A stretch of 64,000 bases of DNA from Anisus vortex. Its lineage: Eukaryota > Mollusca > Gastropoda > Planorbidae. The stretch spans positions 9,441,026 through 9,505,025 of the forward strand of contig OX421499.1 of NCBI GenBank assembly GCA_949126835.1, in the 5' to 3' direction. The translations under genes and the position numbers were made by a program. The notes beneath the pieces were generated by a model. It was not told where the DNA came from. It did no database searches and worked only from the letters and a program-made list of their open reading frames with translations. This document shows, one piece after another, positions 1-23,113 of this stretch (position 1 is the first letter of the stretch; each line of letters begins with the position of its first letter).

Positions 1-9852
<9,852 letters not shown>

Positions 9853-10084
9853 TTTTTTGTGTGGAAACTTGTGTTTCTTATTTAATAACCTTTGGTCTAA
9901 TAAAAGAAAAAACATGTAGGCTTAACTAGTTTTGTATGAAGATATAAAATATAGGCCTACAAATTCTTAGTTGGGCTGAATAGCAAAATCAATGTTGTTG
10001 TTTTTTTTGTATTTATTGGTAGCCTAATTAAAAGGCCTAATATTTAATATTAAATGTTTCAAATAATTCATATTTAACTTATTA

Positions 10085-10575
10085 CTAGTCTAGTAATAAC
10101 AATAAACATTAGACTCACTAGTTCAAAGTTTAAAATATAACTAGGCCTAATTCCTACTCTTAAACAGTGCAATGTTAATTGTCAATAGTAATCTTGCTTT
10201 AGCTAGGCCTATACTAGAATATAGAAGCAGAAGATAACGAAAAGTCTTCCAAGTATTTTTAAAAATCATAAATATATCAATGAATATCATATTATTATAT
10301 AAATGTCAATGTCTAGGCCTGTGTATGTAATGTACTAAACTAACTGTAGACCTATTTAAACTATTTATATTAGCCTATTTTTTTTAAAATAAAATAAGAG
10401 TTTAAAATATAGCTATAGCCTTCTAATTAAATAATTAGGCTAGTTCATACTCTAATAACTAATAATTAATAAGACTACTGATAAACAATGTCAATGATAA
10501 TAATTAAATAATCTTGCTATAGAAGCAGAAGAAAAGTCTTCCAAGTATTTGTTAAAATCATATCTATTTATATAG
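10085..10575. repeat. Imperfect direct duplication of about 190 bp
   Basis: Blocks in 10085-10275 recur in the same order in 10395-10575: a GTTTAAAATATA segment, a CTACTCT/ATACTCT segment, and AATCTTGCT...ATAGAAGCAGAAG...AAAGTCTTCCAAGTATTT followed by AAAATCAT. The copies are diverged and contain indels. Confidence 0.55.
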
Positions 10576-11209
10576 GCCTATAATTCTATAATGCATGAAT
10601 TCATGAATTTCCTGTTTACTAGTAACTTGATTGTGCCAGTTTTTACTTCAATAAATAGCCTTGCAACGTCTGCTATTTTAAAGTATGGTGATGCAAGACA
10701 GCTGTAACTGTAACTAATTACTTGTATTTGTATTTAAGAACTATTGGTCCCTTTGTCTAAGATGAAATAAACAAGTTAGGTTGTGCAACTAGTGTCGATA
10801 GATTACCAAGATTTGTCTTTTAATTACCATTAAAGCTTTATCATCGAAAGGCGGTAGATCAAGCGGTTTCAGTTGACTGAATATGAATATATATTACAAC
10901 GAAACGAATTCAATAATAGTAGCACAACGTGTGCGCTGGGTTATTTTGACGTTTACGGTGTTGGATACAAAAACAATGCCGAATATTTTCCAATTCAGTA
11001 TTTTGTTGTTCTTTTTTTTTTAACCATTTAGCTTTTTATTTTTAAATCATGAATTTTTCGCCTCTTTTAACAACTATTGTTTTTGATATATTTTTTGGCT
11101 GATTTTTATTAATTTGAAATGCCTACAATGAGATTACAATGAGTTGAATGAGCTTGTCAATTTATATTTTTTTAAATGATTTTTTAGTGATAAGCCCCTA
11201 TGAGTTTCT

Positions 11210-11340
11210 TATAAGTTTACAGACGTTCCTTCTAAATAGAAGATTATTACGTCCACTAGCCCCAAAACTTCTACAGGGCGACAGGGATCCGTCGGTGGCA
11301 GGGCTATAACCCGCGACCTGTCAGTTGGTTTTTGGTTGAC
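11210..11340 (-). mobile_element. SINE-B copy
   Basis: On the minus strand: a B-box-like GCGGGTTATAGCCC followed by TTTTGGGGCTAGTGGACG, then TAATAATCTTCTATTTAGAA and ACGTCTGTAAACTTATAAG. The same ordered blocks occur near 36.0 kb (plus) and 57.85 kb (minus), defining a second tRNA-derived family. Confidence 0.6.
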
Positions 11341-12599
11341 AATTGGACATAAAGACATTATAACACTAAAAAAAAATTCATTACCTTAATATTTAGTAAT
11401 TGCTGCTAAATAATGATTACACAACATTAATGTAACAATTGAAGTGTATTCTCACAGATTGGGATTGCTGTTTTTATGTTACATAATTTTTTTCTGAAAC
11501 ATTCAGTTTGAATTATATTTTATCAATTCCAAATTAAATGTTTTCAGGCCAGATTCAACTAAATTTTAGGCCAGAATTTGTCATAAAATTACTTATAAAC
11601 TTTTACTGTATAAGTGAATTCAGCAGAATAAAACAGTTTCTGATTAATTTTTCATGGATCAAAATAAATGGAAATGTGACTTGATTATAGATGCTCAGTC
11701 TTTCAGCATGTATATTTTAAAGAATATCTTTTTAAAAATTAATACACAAGGACAGAATTATACTTTTTAAAAAGTCACACACACACACTAACAAACCATT
11801 TTCAGACAAGAAAATGTATCAATGGGTTGATATTGTATTTTTAGCTGACAGGCAATTGTGTTGGAACTAAAAGTTCAGACAAAAAGCTGAACAAAAGATT
11901 TCCTAAACCTCTCTGTTCTAGCCCTGATCAAAAAGGAGCTGACCACTTTATCACATGTCCATGAAGAATTTAACCAATTGTAAACAGGCACATTAGGTTT
12001 AACAAATTTTCAACTTTAAGAGATTTTCTGTGTTGTACAGAAGGCTTTGTTAAATAGACTGTCAATAAGGTGTTTGTTAAATGTAATGTAGTGGCATTTC
12101 ATTACTATACCAGCTAGTGATGACAAACATTCCAAAAGTATTAAAGCTAAAAACAAATATTTATAATCAATATATTTTTATTTTATTGTGCTTTTTTTTA
12201 AACAGGCATTCCATTTAACATCAAAATAAATAATTATTTTCACAAATATTAAGTTTTTACATAATTTTATTTGATCTTGAAAAGTAACCCAGTCAAAAGA
12301 ATAGATGTGATTCACTTAGCAACAAATATGAATCTTCTCTATAACCGTAAGCTGAAATCAATGAATTTTCAATAACAAAAAACGAATGTTTATACTTCTA
12401 ATAAACAAAGGAAACATACACAATACAATAATCAATATTGTAAAAAACCATCCACATCATTATTGTCAACAGTGGCATGATTAAGGTATTTAAATAGTTA
12501 TTATTGAAACAGGCAACATGAATGAATGAAGGCAACAGAAAATGTATTAAGGAAAGGAAATGTCATGAGCTAAACATCGGTCAGTTGCACTAGTCAGCG

Positions 12600-15500
12600 T
12601 TATTGGTGATACTCTTCCTCGTCTGACTCTGATTGACCAATTTCTAAATCAACGCTAGCATCCTGGTACTGCTGGTACTCAGTGACGAGGTCATTCATGT
12701 TGCTCTCCGCCTCCGTGAACTCCATCTCATCCATGCCCTCGAGGGTGTACCAATGGACAAAGGCCTTTCGACGATACATTGCTGAAATAGATTAATATTC
12801 ATATCAAATTTATTTCATTTAAGATTCCAATTTTATTATGATTAGTTACAGTAGACTATAGCCAGCATTAGTGTGCCTTTAAAAGCCAACAGTGATTAAA
12901 AATTTCTCTTTTCCAGGGCCTCTCCAAATTTTTTAACTATCTTACAGAAGAGAATCATCTAGTCATACATATCATACATAAAGAAAAATATTGAAAGTTC
13001 TCAAGTGAACTGCAGTGCTGTTAGTGACTTTTTTTTTTTTAAACTTTATAATTATAAAATTTCAATTAGGTTAAAAGGGTTGTAAGCATTTTTAGTGTCA
13101 AAAGCGTAAAAAGTTTGTGGTTCAAATCTGTGAATAACCAACCCAGTTCTGACAAAAGTCAGGGAAAGTAACCGAGGCTAGACATGAAATTAGCCATGGG
13201 GTTTTAGTTTCGGTATCATTTGAAACATTTTTGTAAAAAAACTTTAGCATGTTTAAAGAGAATTTTACGGAATGTATTTTTTTACATAGACCTAGTATGT
13301 AAAAGTAAAATGTAAAGTATCCAGTCAGACCAAATTGATCCATAGGGCTGGTGAAGCAGCGTTCACCAGTTTCTGTAGCCAAGGCATACTAGGGGATTGT
13401 GTGGCCAGCACTTTACTTTACTTTACGCCTTTAGTGTACCCCAACTAAAGTCAGGTGCCCATTAGAGCTGGTTAGACTTAGGGACACCTTCCAAGAACAA
13501 ATTCTAACCTTTACCAGGATTCAAACCCAGACTTCGGTAAGCTAGCCAAACGCACCGCCACTCGGTGCCCAATTATAAACCTTATAGGTAATAATATAAC
13601 AGTGTTAGTTTATTGGGATCTACATAATTCCTCTCTGTGCTTAAGTGTAAAAAAATAAAATAATTTAGATGCAACTTTACGTCATATAAAAAAAATTGAG
13701 ACCTGTAAATTGTTCTATGATGCGTTTGAAAATTTCTTGGATAGCTGTATTGTTTCCAATAAAGGTGGAGGACATTTTCAGTCCTTTTGGCGGAATGTCA
13801 CAAACTGCTGTCTTTATATTGTTGGGGATCCACTCCACAAAATAGTGAGCCTTCGCATTTTGAATGTTGAGCATCTGCTCGTCCACTTCTTTCATTGAAA
13901 TTCTTCCTCTGAAAATTGCAGCGACTGTCAGGTAACGGCCCCGACCTGGGTCACAGGCAGCCATCATGTTCTTGGCATCGAACATCTGCTGTGTCAATTC
14001 GGGCACCGTCAGGGCCTGGTACTGGGAGCTGCCCCTGGAGGTCAACGGTGCGAACCCTGGCATGAAGAAGTGAAGCCGGGGGAAAGGGACCATGTTGACG
14101 GCAAGCTTCCGCAGATCTGCGTTGAGTTGCCCCGGGAACCTAAGAGACGTGGTCACTCCAGACATGGTTGAAGACACAAGGTGGTTAAGGTCACGGTAAC
14201 AAGGGTTTGTCAGCTTCAGCGTCCTGAAGCAGATGTCATAGAGGGCCTCGTTGTCAATGCAGTACGTTTCATTGGTGTTTTCAATCAGCTGATGTATAGA
14301 CAATGCTGCATTGTATGGCTCTACCACTGTGTCAGATACCTGGGAATGAACCAACGACAAAACAAACTGTCTCAAAAAGTGATCTTATGAATTTATATTG
14401 TTGAATATTTTAAGATTCAATTTAAACTTGGATTTTAAAATTATTGATCAAATTTAAAGAGGTAAGGAAAAAGGAAATAATTAAAATATGTAAACTATTC
14501 CTTTTTTAGACCATGTATAAATATAGTAAAGTACCAGTCAGACCAGATTGATCAGGGCCGATGAAGCAGCGTTCACAAGTTTCTATGGCTACAGCATACT
14601 AGAGAATGTGTAGCCTGCACAGTGCCCAGCCGCCTTTACTTTACCCCAACTAATGTCAGGTACCCATCAGAGCTGGGTAGACTCAGGGACACTGGAGTCA
14701 CAGGAAAAATCTTAGCCTTCACCAGGATTCGAACCCAGGACCTTCTGTAGCAATGCCCCTCTGCCACCACGCCCCATAAATATAAAGTCAGATAAATGTA
14801 TAATTCAGAATAGCAAGTTGTTAATTTCTTACAAACCTAAATAGTTTTCTGCAGACTCAGCAGATAGCCTAATTACAAATAGCTTTATTACAAATATAAA
14901 ATATGATCAACTATTTTTCTTCCAATTCAAAAAACTCCTTGTGTTATTTCAAACGTAAACTTACCTTGGGTGAAGGCATCACAGAGAAAGTTGTCATGAT
15001 TCTGTCTGGATATTCTTCACTCATTTTGCTGATGAGTAGTGTGCCAAGTCCTGAACCAGTGCCACCGCCAAGAGAATGAGCCAACTGAAAACCCTTTAAC
15101 AAAATTTAAAAAATCAAAGCATTAAAATTCAGTGCTATCTTATCTTACATGCTAGAGACACTTCTTCTATAAAGATTATTGTGTCCTTCGCTTATCTGTG
15201 GCTTGAGTCTGATATGCTACATGTTACAGACGCTCTAAGTGGTGAAAGTGAAGTGCCAGATTGTGCTGGCTTTGACATTTAAAAGTAAAGTACCCTTCTG
15301 ACCAAATTGATCATAGGGCTGGTGAATCAGCGTTCAGGATGTGTGGCCAGCACAATGCCCAGCCGCCTTTACTTTACCCCAACTAATGTCAGGTACCCAT
15401 CAGAGCTGGGTAGACTCGACTCAGAGATACCCTCAAGTCCTGGGAAAAAATCCTGGCCTCCACCGGGATTTGAACCCAGGACCTTTGAATAGCCAGTCGA

Positions 15501-18311
15501 AGGCGCTTCCGCTGGGCTACCATGCCCCTTGACTCTGACATTTAAACTAAAATAAAGTCGGTGCAAAGGTTATCAATCAGTCAAGAAAGGTGCCCAGCCA
15601 TTGCTGATCAAGTAAATATCTCCAGTGTATCCAGTACAAATCTTAGCTACATATACATTCCTCAAACAATGTTGTTATGTATGCATAGCATGTAATAATA
15701 GTTTCTCTATTGTACTTGACATTGTCTCGCTAGTTCATGTAGAGTTATTATTTATAATTAATTTTTGCGCAGAGAGTATTTGTGTGTAGATTTATTTATT
15801 ATTTTGCAATACAATTATGCTTTCTCGTAGTTTTTTCAAATTTCTAGTATTTGGAAAGCTTTGGAAAAATCCATTTCTAGTAATTTCTGCATGCAGAGGT
15901 TTTGTTGTGCTTAGCTACCAGTGAAGTTGTTAATATTGTACACAAGTTCAAGCATTAAATTCTTCTTTGAACATATGTCGAATAACTTTGAGTTTATTAT
16001 TATAGTAAACAAGTTCCAAGACAGACAACAAATTCAGACATAAAAGCAGAACTTTTACCCAGATCTAGAAGTTATCCCAGGGTCTAACAGACTTAATGTT
16101 TAATTGACATACGTTGAGGAAAGTGAACGTGAATATAATGTGCTGAATACACAATAGATGCATTCCAAGGAAACTGACCTATATTGCCTAAACTAGCCCT
16201 AAGAATCAAATAGTCAGAAAGGGATACTATAGTTTGCACAGCACATTTTTGTTACTTTCAATAAATTCAATTTGAATCCATGGTGTACATTTTAATTCAG
16301 GAGCTTAACACTCCCCTTACCTGTAAGCAGTCACACTGCTCTCCTTCTTTTCGAATCACGTCTAAAATCATGTCAACAAAATCGGCACCATCTGTGTAAT
16401 GACCTTTTGCCCAGTTGTTCCCTGCTCCCGTCTGGCCAAAAACAAAGTTATCTGGGCGGAACAGGTCACCCAACGGCCCAGACCTGATGGCATCCATTGT
16501 TCCAGGTTCCAGATCAACAAGGACAGAACGAGGAACATATCTTGCATCTAGAATATTTATACATTGCTTTATTCATTGAACATTATGTAAAGATAAAAAT
16601 GAGATATCAATCTTACGATAATAATATTCAGATAAACACGGAAATATTCAAACTTTCCTAGTTCCATATACAGAAACTATTTCATATAAGTTCACTTTCT
16701 TCCCAAATGGCAACCATGCATCAATGCAAGGATGGGTTGCCTGAACATACCATGAAAACCAACAACTTAACATCATCTAAAACTCTTTATCAAAAAGCTG
16801 GCTCAAAAATGTGTAATGCATAGGACCCAATAATCTTATGTAGAGAAGGAATGTCTGCAACAACATTCTAACTTGTACAAAAAAAAGATATCCTAGAACC
16901 TGAATATATAAACAGGTATTTTTGCCATGGTAATGTTAATGCATACCTAGCTGTCTTTTTCTTTCATGTGAACTCTGAAGTTGCTCTGAGTCTAGCACAT
17001 TTTCCCACTCAACTAAAGTATATACATTTTAAAATATAAGGTCATAGGGTTAGAAAAAAAAGCATGGATCACCCATTTTCAGGGCTAGGAGCCCAAGGGA
17101 ATTGTGTGACCAATGCAATGACCAGACACTTTTACTTCCCCAAATTATGTCAGATACTCACAATTGCTGGGGAATGGGCAAACTCAAGGACAGCCTGCAG
17201 GCCTCATACTGATATAGCTTGCTCTATTATAATACAAACTTTCTATATTTAACTACTGCATAATGCAAGTATTGGTTAAATATTTCCCATATTATTTATA
17301 ACTACAAGCCATCATTGTGCTTTATTACATTAATATTTGGACATCTTTCTTTGCACAAGTTGTGATCAAATCATCTTCAGGTGCAAGAGAAACAGGTTTC
17401 CATTGCAAATTATGAAGCAGGGATTATATCCACACAAATTATGAAGCAGGGATTATATCCACACAAATTATGAAGCAGGGATTATATCCACACAAAAAAA
17501 AGGAAAGGTTATAAGGAAAAAAATGCAATTCAAATGTTATAGTATAGATAACGCCATTTTGAGATACTTTAATCATTGTGGGGAGTGTAAAGGGTTTGAT
17601 AAAACAAATAAGAGTATTTTGGACTAATGATAAGGACTCTTACAGCTAGGACATTAGTTTATCATAACTGAATTTTCTTTAAGACTTTTTCCTTAAAAAT
17701 ATATACTGATATAAGTGCACTAAAAATAGAATCTCTCTTTAAAATTAAAAAAAAATAGCTGAAACAAATTATTTTTAAATTTAAATTAGTTTCACCATTT
17801 TATGAGTGAATTTTGTGTCAATGAAAAATTCTATTGCAAAATTTACAACTATAATTTCACCAACTAGATTGAGATATAATTTCAACCATTAATATGGTTA
17901 TATACTAAAAAAAACCATTAAGAAAGGAAGTCTGCTGTCTTAAAGTGAAATGACAGAATTATTTCCCAGATCTTAAGGTGCCCCCCCCCCCCTTCCCGGC
18001 CTTTAATGGGTAATGCTATATAGGGGAAAGTAATGGTACCATTTTCATGCGTTACAATCTCCTAGTAAACCGAGGCCGCAGTAAATGCTGAGCTATGCCT
18101 TCACTAACTCAATAAACCAAAAGGCTCTGAAAGAGAAACTTGACAAATATCTTACCAGATGCTACAGTGGAATAATTTTTTATTCATTTGTTTATTTCTT
18201 ACCAGAAGCCTCAGTGTAATAAACGTTGATTCGTTCCAACTGCACAGGATCATTTCCATGGTATTTTCCAGACGGGTCAATACCATGTTCTTCACTTATA
18301 CACTCCCAGAA
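12600..18311 (-). CDS. TUBB: Divergent beta-tubulin A, exons 2-6 (exon 1 at 52603-52659)
   Basis: GTP-binding microtubule subunit that pairs with alpha-tubulin. Minus-strand exons: 18203-18311, 16321-16547, 14965-15093, 13703-14339 and 12600-12781, with GT-AG junctions. With the exon at 52603-52659 they give 446 codons without a stop. The first four of these exons start at the same codons as in tubulin B; an additional phase-1 intron splits the codon after EQFT near the C-terminus. The GTP loop GGGTGSG (140-146) is intact. Substitutions compared with tubulin B include D57 for G, GDLF for GQIF, T94 for S, an AKAH stretch for KNSS, and S239 where most beta-tubulins have Cys. The tail is [19 protein letters not shown]: acidic but without the EGEF motif. 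SINE copies sit in introns 2-5. It is probably a specialised non-axonemal isotype (inference). Confidence 0.93.
13303..13572 (-). mobile_element. SINE-A copy in tubulin A intron 5
   Basis: Minus-strand copy with a degraded B box (GGTTTGAATCC), a full body and tail remnant (TACTTTACATTTTACTTT region) at the low-coordinate end. It carries an internal expansion of the ACTTT repeat near 13412-13427. Confidence 0.75.
14525..14777 (-). mobile_element. SINE-A copy in tubulin A intron 4
   Basis: Minus-strand copy with an intact B box (GGTTCGAATCC, complement near 14727-14737), a full body and the TACTTTACT tail at 14525-14535. Confidence 0.8.
15140..15245 (-). mobile_element. SINE-B related fragment in tubulin A intron 3
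   Basis: On the minus strand, GGACACAATAATCTTTATAG followed by AAGAAGTGTCTC matches the body of SINE-B (GGACGTAATAATCTTCTA, then GAACGTCTG). It lacks the tRNA-like head. A similar short fragment lies near 4368-4440. Confidence 0.4.
15282..15531 (-). mobile_element. SINE-A copy in tubulin A intron 3
   Basis: Minus-strand copy with a B box (GGTTCAAATCC), body and TACTTTACTTT tail at the low end. It is slightly shortened: the GGCCATGGCATACTAGGGG part is missing between the CGTTCA and GTGTGGCC blocks. Confidence 0.78.
17035..17220 (-). mobile_element. Old SINE-A copy in tubulin A intron 2
   Basis: Recognisable but strongly diverged SINE-A body (AATTGTGTGACCAATGCAAT, then TTTACTTCCCCAAATTATGT and CAGATACTCACAATTGCTGG). 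The tRNA-like head has decayed. Confidence 0.55.
17403..17491. repeat. 29-bp tandem repeat, three copies
   Basis: Three identical head-to-tail units of AAATTATGAAGCAGGGATTA plus TATCCACAC in intron 2 of tubulin A. Confidence 0.95.
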
Positions 18312-21109
18312 CTGAAGAGAAAACAGGAGTACACATTCAAGTATTGTACAATAAGATTTATGATATTCCTCATTTATTTTTCATTTTATGTTCACTTTTT
18401 ATTGAAGATTAATTAAAATTGAATAATTTATATATTTTACTTGGGGATGTGACTCTCTGAAATTTTGTTTGATTTAATTAAACCTTTTTTCCACATTATA
18501 TAAAAAAAATATAGGCCTATAAATTATAGGCCTAACACTATTTCAGAAAATAGTTTATAAATAGGCCTATATATATATATATATATACATACTGCTTATT
18601 CACAAATACTGGATTTGTTAAATTATAGGAATTATAGACCTTTCTGGTGGGTCATCTCACTTCTGCACCTTTGGGTCTTAAAGCTGGATAAGTGTGTATA
18701 AATCAAGAGTACACCAGAGGGCAAACACATAGGGAACATTCACAATTCATGTTATGCATTCAAGGATCAATGCTTGAGTGGGGAGGAATAAGGAATAGGC
18801 CCAATATTACTCAAACTTGTCGAGCCTGTTGTCTGGATGATCAGACCTATAGACTGGTTTTTGAACAACCGGATGAAATTGAAGGTATACGAAGTAGGTT
18901 TAGTTTAAGTTTATGCCTTCCCTTTTGGAAATCCATATTGGGAAAAAAGTGCAAGTGCTTGTGAACTCCTACAGTGTGACATGGCCCTGGATGCTTTGTA
19001 AATGGACTTGACTTAAAGCTAAGATCAAGATGATTGCTTGTCTGACGCTTTACTTTAAGCCCTGGACTTAAAGAGACGAAAGGCTTGTGCGGTTTGAGAC
19101 TTGTACATTTCGGGGGGTAGACTATCTAGACTTGTAGGTCTACACATTTGATCATAAAAGTCTTTTGACTTTTATTACTTTTAAGGAAGAAAAAAAAACT
19201 AATTGCTATATACTATATACTAGCCTATAATTTTACTATAAAATCCTATAGGCCTATAGATGATGCTATTTGATATCATACAATATTATATAAACGTTTT
19301 TGAAAGGTGCTTTATTAAACATTTTATTATTACTAATTAGTCTAATTACTTAATAACAGCCTTTTTAATAAGTAGGTCTAATAGACCTTCTTATATTAGT
19401 ATAGTAGGCTTAATAATAAGTAGGCCTACTAAGTAGGCTAATAATTAATAATAATAACTACTCAGGCGTAGGCTACATTTCCTTTTAGAATTACAAGAGT
19501 TCCAATGCCCATAAAATATACTTAGACTTAGGCCTTAATATTTAATAAGTTTAAGTGCCTTAGATCTTAATGTCGTACTCTTAGATGGCTTTATTAATTT
19601 AAGTGCTTGGGTCATTAGTACTTTTTATTAGTAGCCTTAGTAGGCCTTCTTAGTGACCTAGCTAGACCTAGTCACACTCACACTAACTAGTGAATCATAG
19701 ACATACATGTATGTGATATAAACGAATAAGTACAATATGATTGATGGGTGTCTATTTTTATTATTTTCTCTTGACTATTTTTTAATGTACTAGTCTAAAT
19801 AAGTAAATAAAACCCAGAATGAATTAGATTTATGTGTCAGTGATTTAGTACACGTCACAAGTCCACCCAATCCAATAATATTATTATATAAATGTATAAT
19901 AAGTACGATGCAGGGGTTAAACAAAACCAACAAACAATAAATAATAAATAACTTTTGCGGTACAAAAACATTGAAATGGGTCTAAAGACAACAACAACAA
20001 AAAAAAGAAGCCTAAGGTTACAGGCGAAAGGCGCAAGGAACTTGTCAACTAAGCTTGTAACGAGCAGTAAGATCTTGTACTAACATCAGAAAGACTAATG
20101 TTCCAATCAATATCATTACACGTACACGTGCTGCCAAATTTACATCCATTGAAATCCGTATAAACTTAAAACGTGTAGATTGTTAAGGATTTGAAAAAAA
20201 AATATAACACGAAAAAAATATAATTTTAAAAAATTCCCACAAGGGCTCTTCAATTATATTTAGGCTTACTGAACAAGAAGAAATAATTAAACTAATGCCT
20301 ACATTTTCAAAGCTTCTGTAGAATTGAACAGAAAGAAAACAAAAGAGCCCAGACCTATAGTCCTATAGCTTATATAAATGAATCACAAAAGTATGACATA
20401 AATTGTGTAAATGACCCTAAATTATTTGTGGATTTCCAAAGTAATGTATGTAGGCCTATATGTAAGCCTTTATATTCTAACGTCTTCAATGATAGTTAAT
20501 TATTTTTTTAAGTGCTTTGAACATTTTCCATAGTGTGTGTGTGGGCAGAGGGGGGTGAAATGCCCAGCACATTACCCATAATACTTCTCGGACGCCCAAT
20601 ATAATTATATATATTTATACAAATGATGTGAAACAAAAAAGACAAAGTTGTTGATGATGTGCATTTTTTATTTTATTTTGTCAGTGTTAGGGTTAATAGC
20701 TACAAAAACAACAATAAATTTAAGGCTTTCTATTTTCAACATTATAAAAAAATTCCAGTATGTATTTTGGAGGACATTGCCAAATACAAGTCTGACTTAT
20801 CGTTCAGTGTGCTTTTAAAAATAAAAAATGGTAGGCCTGTTCATGTCTTAAGGTTAAGGAGTAAATATGAAGAATTGGCCACACCACCTTACGATTGTGA
20901 TGGCAATATTGATTACCGGCATTGACAATATTAACGGCAACTACTGCAAGCAGAGGTTGTTGCCAACCTCGATTTTACCACTCAAATAGATCGGCATAGT
21001 TGGCTACACGTCTAGAGATGACTATATTTTGTCAATATTGAGTGCATGCAGGGTTGATGTCAACTTCACTTAAGCAATATGAGCCATGGCATGCTTCTGT
21101 GGTCGTTCT

Positions 21110-21215
21110 ACCCACTGAGCTCTAATATATGGAGTGCTCAAAGGAAGTAAATTGTAGGAGAAAATGCGGACTTTTTAATATAGATAGGGGCACTGTAGAC
21201 TGAACTATATATAAA
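21110..21215 (+). repeat. Left arm of inverted repeat flanking the Gypsy element
   Basis: Blocks ACTGAGCTC, ATGGAGTGCTCAA, GGAGAAAATGCGGACTTTTT, ATAGATAGG and ACTGTAGACTGA recur in inverted orientation at 28850-28970. Without the 7.4-kb retrotransposon the two arms would be about 280 bp apart, so the Gypsy element landed in the loop of an older inverted-repeat element. Confidence 0.7.
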
Positions 21216-21412
21216 TTTGCGTCTACATAATACATATATACTATTATGTATATTAAAATTACTTACTCAGTTAACATATATAAGCGTATGTGGTATTCAA
21301 AGAATTATTCAGACAAATGACCAACCATTTCATCTTTTGACTTGACAAAGAAATGAATCCGGTACTTATTAAAGTTAACACAACTCTCTAGTATAAGAGA
21401 GTATATAGAGTC

Positions 21413-22583
21413 TGTAACAATGTAGCTCGGCTCGGCCGTTTTAACCTTAAAAATACTCGGCAACGCTATAACAAAGACCCGGCCAGTTGGATCGTTCCGG
21501 CCATTTTAATCGCTAATTAGGAAAAAAGAAACTATACAGCGCCGCTCTAACAAAAGGAGAGATAGTATTTCCCAGCCAAGCGTAGGAAGGTTGACATGGC
21601 CGTGTGGTGTCATGGAAAATGGATGTGAGACGGCACTGCCTTTAGCACGTAGTCTAGGGTTGAATGGTATGAATGGAAGGAAGATAGGTTAGAGTTAATC
21701 ACTTGTTGTCGCTAGAATAGGGATTTCGCATGTAAATCAATGTCGTGTCTTCTTTGTATTCTCTCTTGCCTCAGCCCCCCCCCCCCCCATTTCTCCGCCT
21801 CTAGCCCACAACAATGCCATGGCTTTAATTTACTTTAAAAATACATTAACAAGCCCCATTGGGAATTCCCGATAATTATTGCTTGTAAAATGGAGGCTAA
21901 TAGTGATACTACACGTCTCAGCCGTAAATTGTTCCCCTACCCCTTCGGTAAATACCCACGCCCTTTCCTTAGAAAGAGATTTATCTTCTAGACACATGTT
22001 TAATTTAGTTCTATTAATTCACTGCCCATGTGTATTTAAAGACCCCATCTTCCCAGATTTAGTTAGTTGAGCTTGTTCTGTGGAACAGAAACGTGGTTTA
22101 CTCCGTGATACAGAAGTCACGTATTATTACTAATATCGTTCACTGTGCAGTGAAAGTTTTCATAGTATATTCACCAATGGTTAACATTGTGTATGACATT
22201 ATCGCCTTATAGAACTGTTTACATTATTATTGAATTCTTCCAGTTCATCCAGATATATATACATACATTTTCTAGTATTAAAGACTTGTGTTATACGTAA
22301 AACTATTTCTTCAAACTTGTGTGTTGATATACATAAATATCTATTGTTGTGTATTCGCGGTGTGCTGTAAGCCAATTAGTCTAGCAGCTTGATTGTGACA
22401 CTGGTATTTTCCCCCCACGCCAAGCGCTAGATTCCAAAGGCAGAGTGGACAAAAATAAATTTGTAAGACTGATGAAGGGTCTGTACGTCTATCGTACCCC
22501 TTGACAACCAGCCACGGGTGTGACTCCATGACTCACACTTACATGTGACGACAGATGTTTGCAAATAACACTGTATTGCCACA
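21413..22583 (+). repeat. 5' LTR of Gypsy element
   Basis: Begins TGTAACAATG and ends TTGCCACA (TG...CA). It contains a TATTTAAA element near 22032, an AATAAA near 22454 that could serve as polyadenylation signal, and a C14 run near 21775-21788. The R/U5 limits are not resolved. Confidence 0.97.
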
Positions 22584-22587
22584 TAAT

Positions 22588-22605
22588 TGGGAGCTCGTGC
22601 CGGAA
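22588..22605 (+). other. Primer-binding site, tRNA-Pro-like
   Basis: TGGGAGCTCGTGCCGGAA starts 4 bp after the LTR. It agrees with the tRNA-Pro primer site used by many retroelements (TGGGGGCTCGTCCGGGAT) at 14 of 18 positions, 10 of the first 11. The host tRNA-Pro sequence was not available to me. Confidence 0.6.
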
Positions 22606-22675
22606 TATTTACCCGTAAGCGCCAGACTGATACAACAGACCATTCGTCATCTTACTGGGGGCTCACATTTCCACC

Positions 22676-22860
22676 GACAGCAGCCGAAGTATACAACCAG
22701 TAGCCGTCAACCCAGAGAAATTCGACAACCCGCAGCAGACCATACGAAGTAGCCAACCAGTAACCGTCAACCCGAGAGAGATTCGACAACCCGCAGTAGA
22801 CCACAAAAAGTAGACAACCGGTAGCCGCCAACCCGAGAGCAGACAAACCTGGGAGCAGCA
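22676..22860 (+). repeat. Roughly 60-bp tandem repeats in the Gypsy leader
   Basis: About three imperfect units in the untranslated leader, each containing ACAACC(A/G)GTA(G/A)CCG, CAACCC(G)AGAG and ATTCGACAACCCGCAG. They lie between the primer-binding site and the gag start and might belong to a packaging or translation-control region (inference). Confidence 0.8.
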
Positions 22861-23113
22861 CCAGATGTAGTGAGCAGCCAACCCACATTCACACGCAAAT
22901 TAGGAGCCACACTAGACATCGCAGAACAGCGGAAGTCCACAGGACAGTAATAAACTGACATTCTGTTGACAATTTAGTGTGTATAATCTGCGCGAGTGTG
23001 TTAATTCATAAAGAGACAATAAAGTGCAGTCGGGTAAGTGCCTTTTACATACATTCTCTCATAGCCATTACACGTGCTAGTGTCAACCATTAGTCAATAA
23101 TTTAAAAAACAAA

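Larger units (their letters stand above)
9853..12599. other. Intergenic region between AARS1 and beta-tubulin A
   Basis: AT-rich DNA holding the upstream region of AARS1 (right-to-left reading) and the downstream region of the tubulin A gene. I see no clear TATA box for AARS1, as expected for a housekeeping gene. It contains an imperfect internal duplication and one SINE-B copy; otherwise I see no gene. Confidence 0.6.

Noticed and set aside
18692..18964. 90-residue frame, possible gene
   Set aside because: No recognisable domain, no splice context, lies in the tubulin intron.
21879..22529. Short frames in the LTR (and identical ones at 28068-28718)
   Set aside because: They exist twice because the LTR does; no coding signs.
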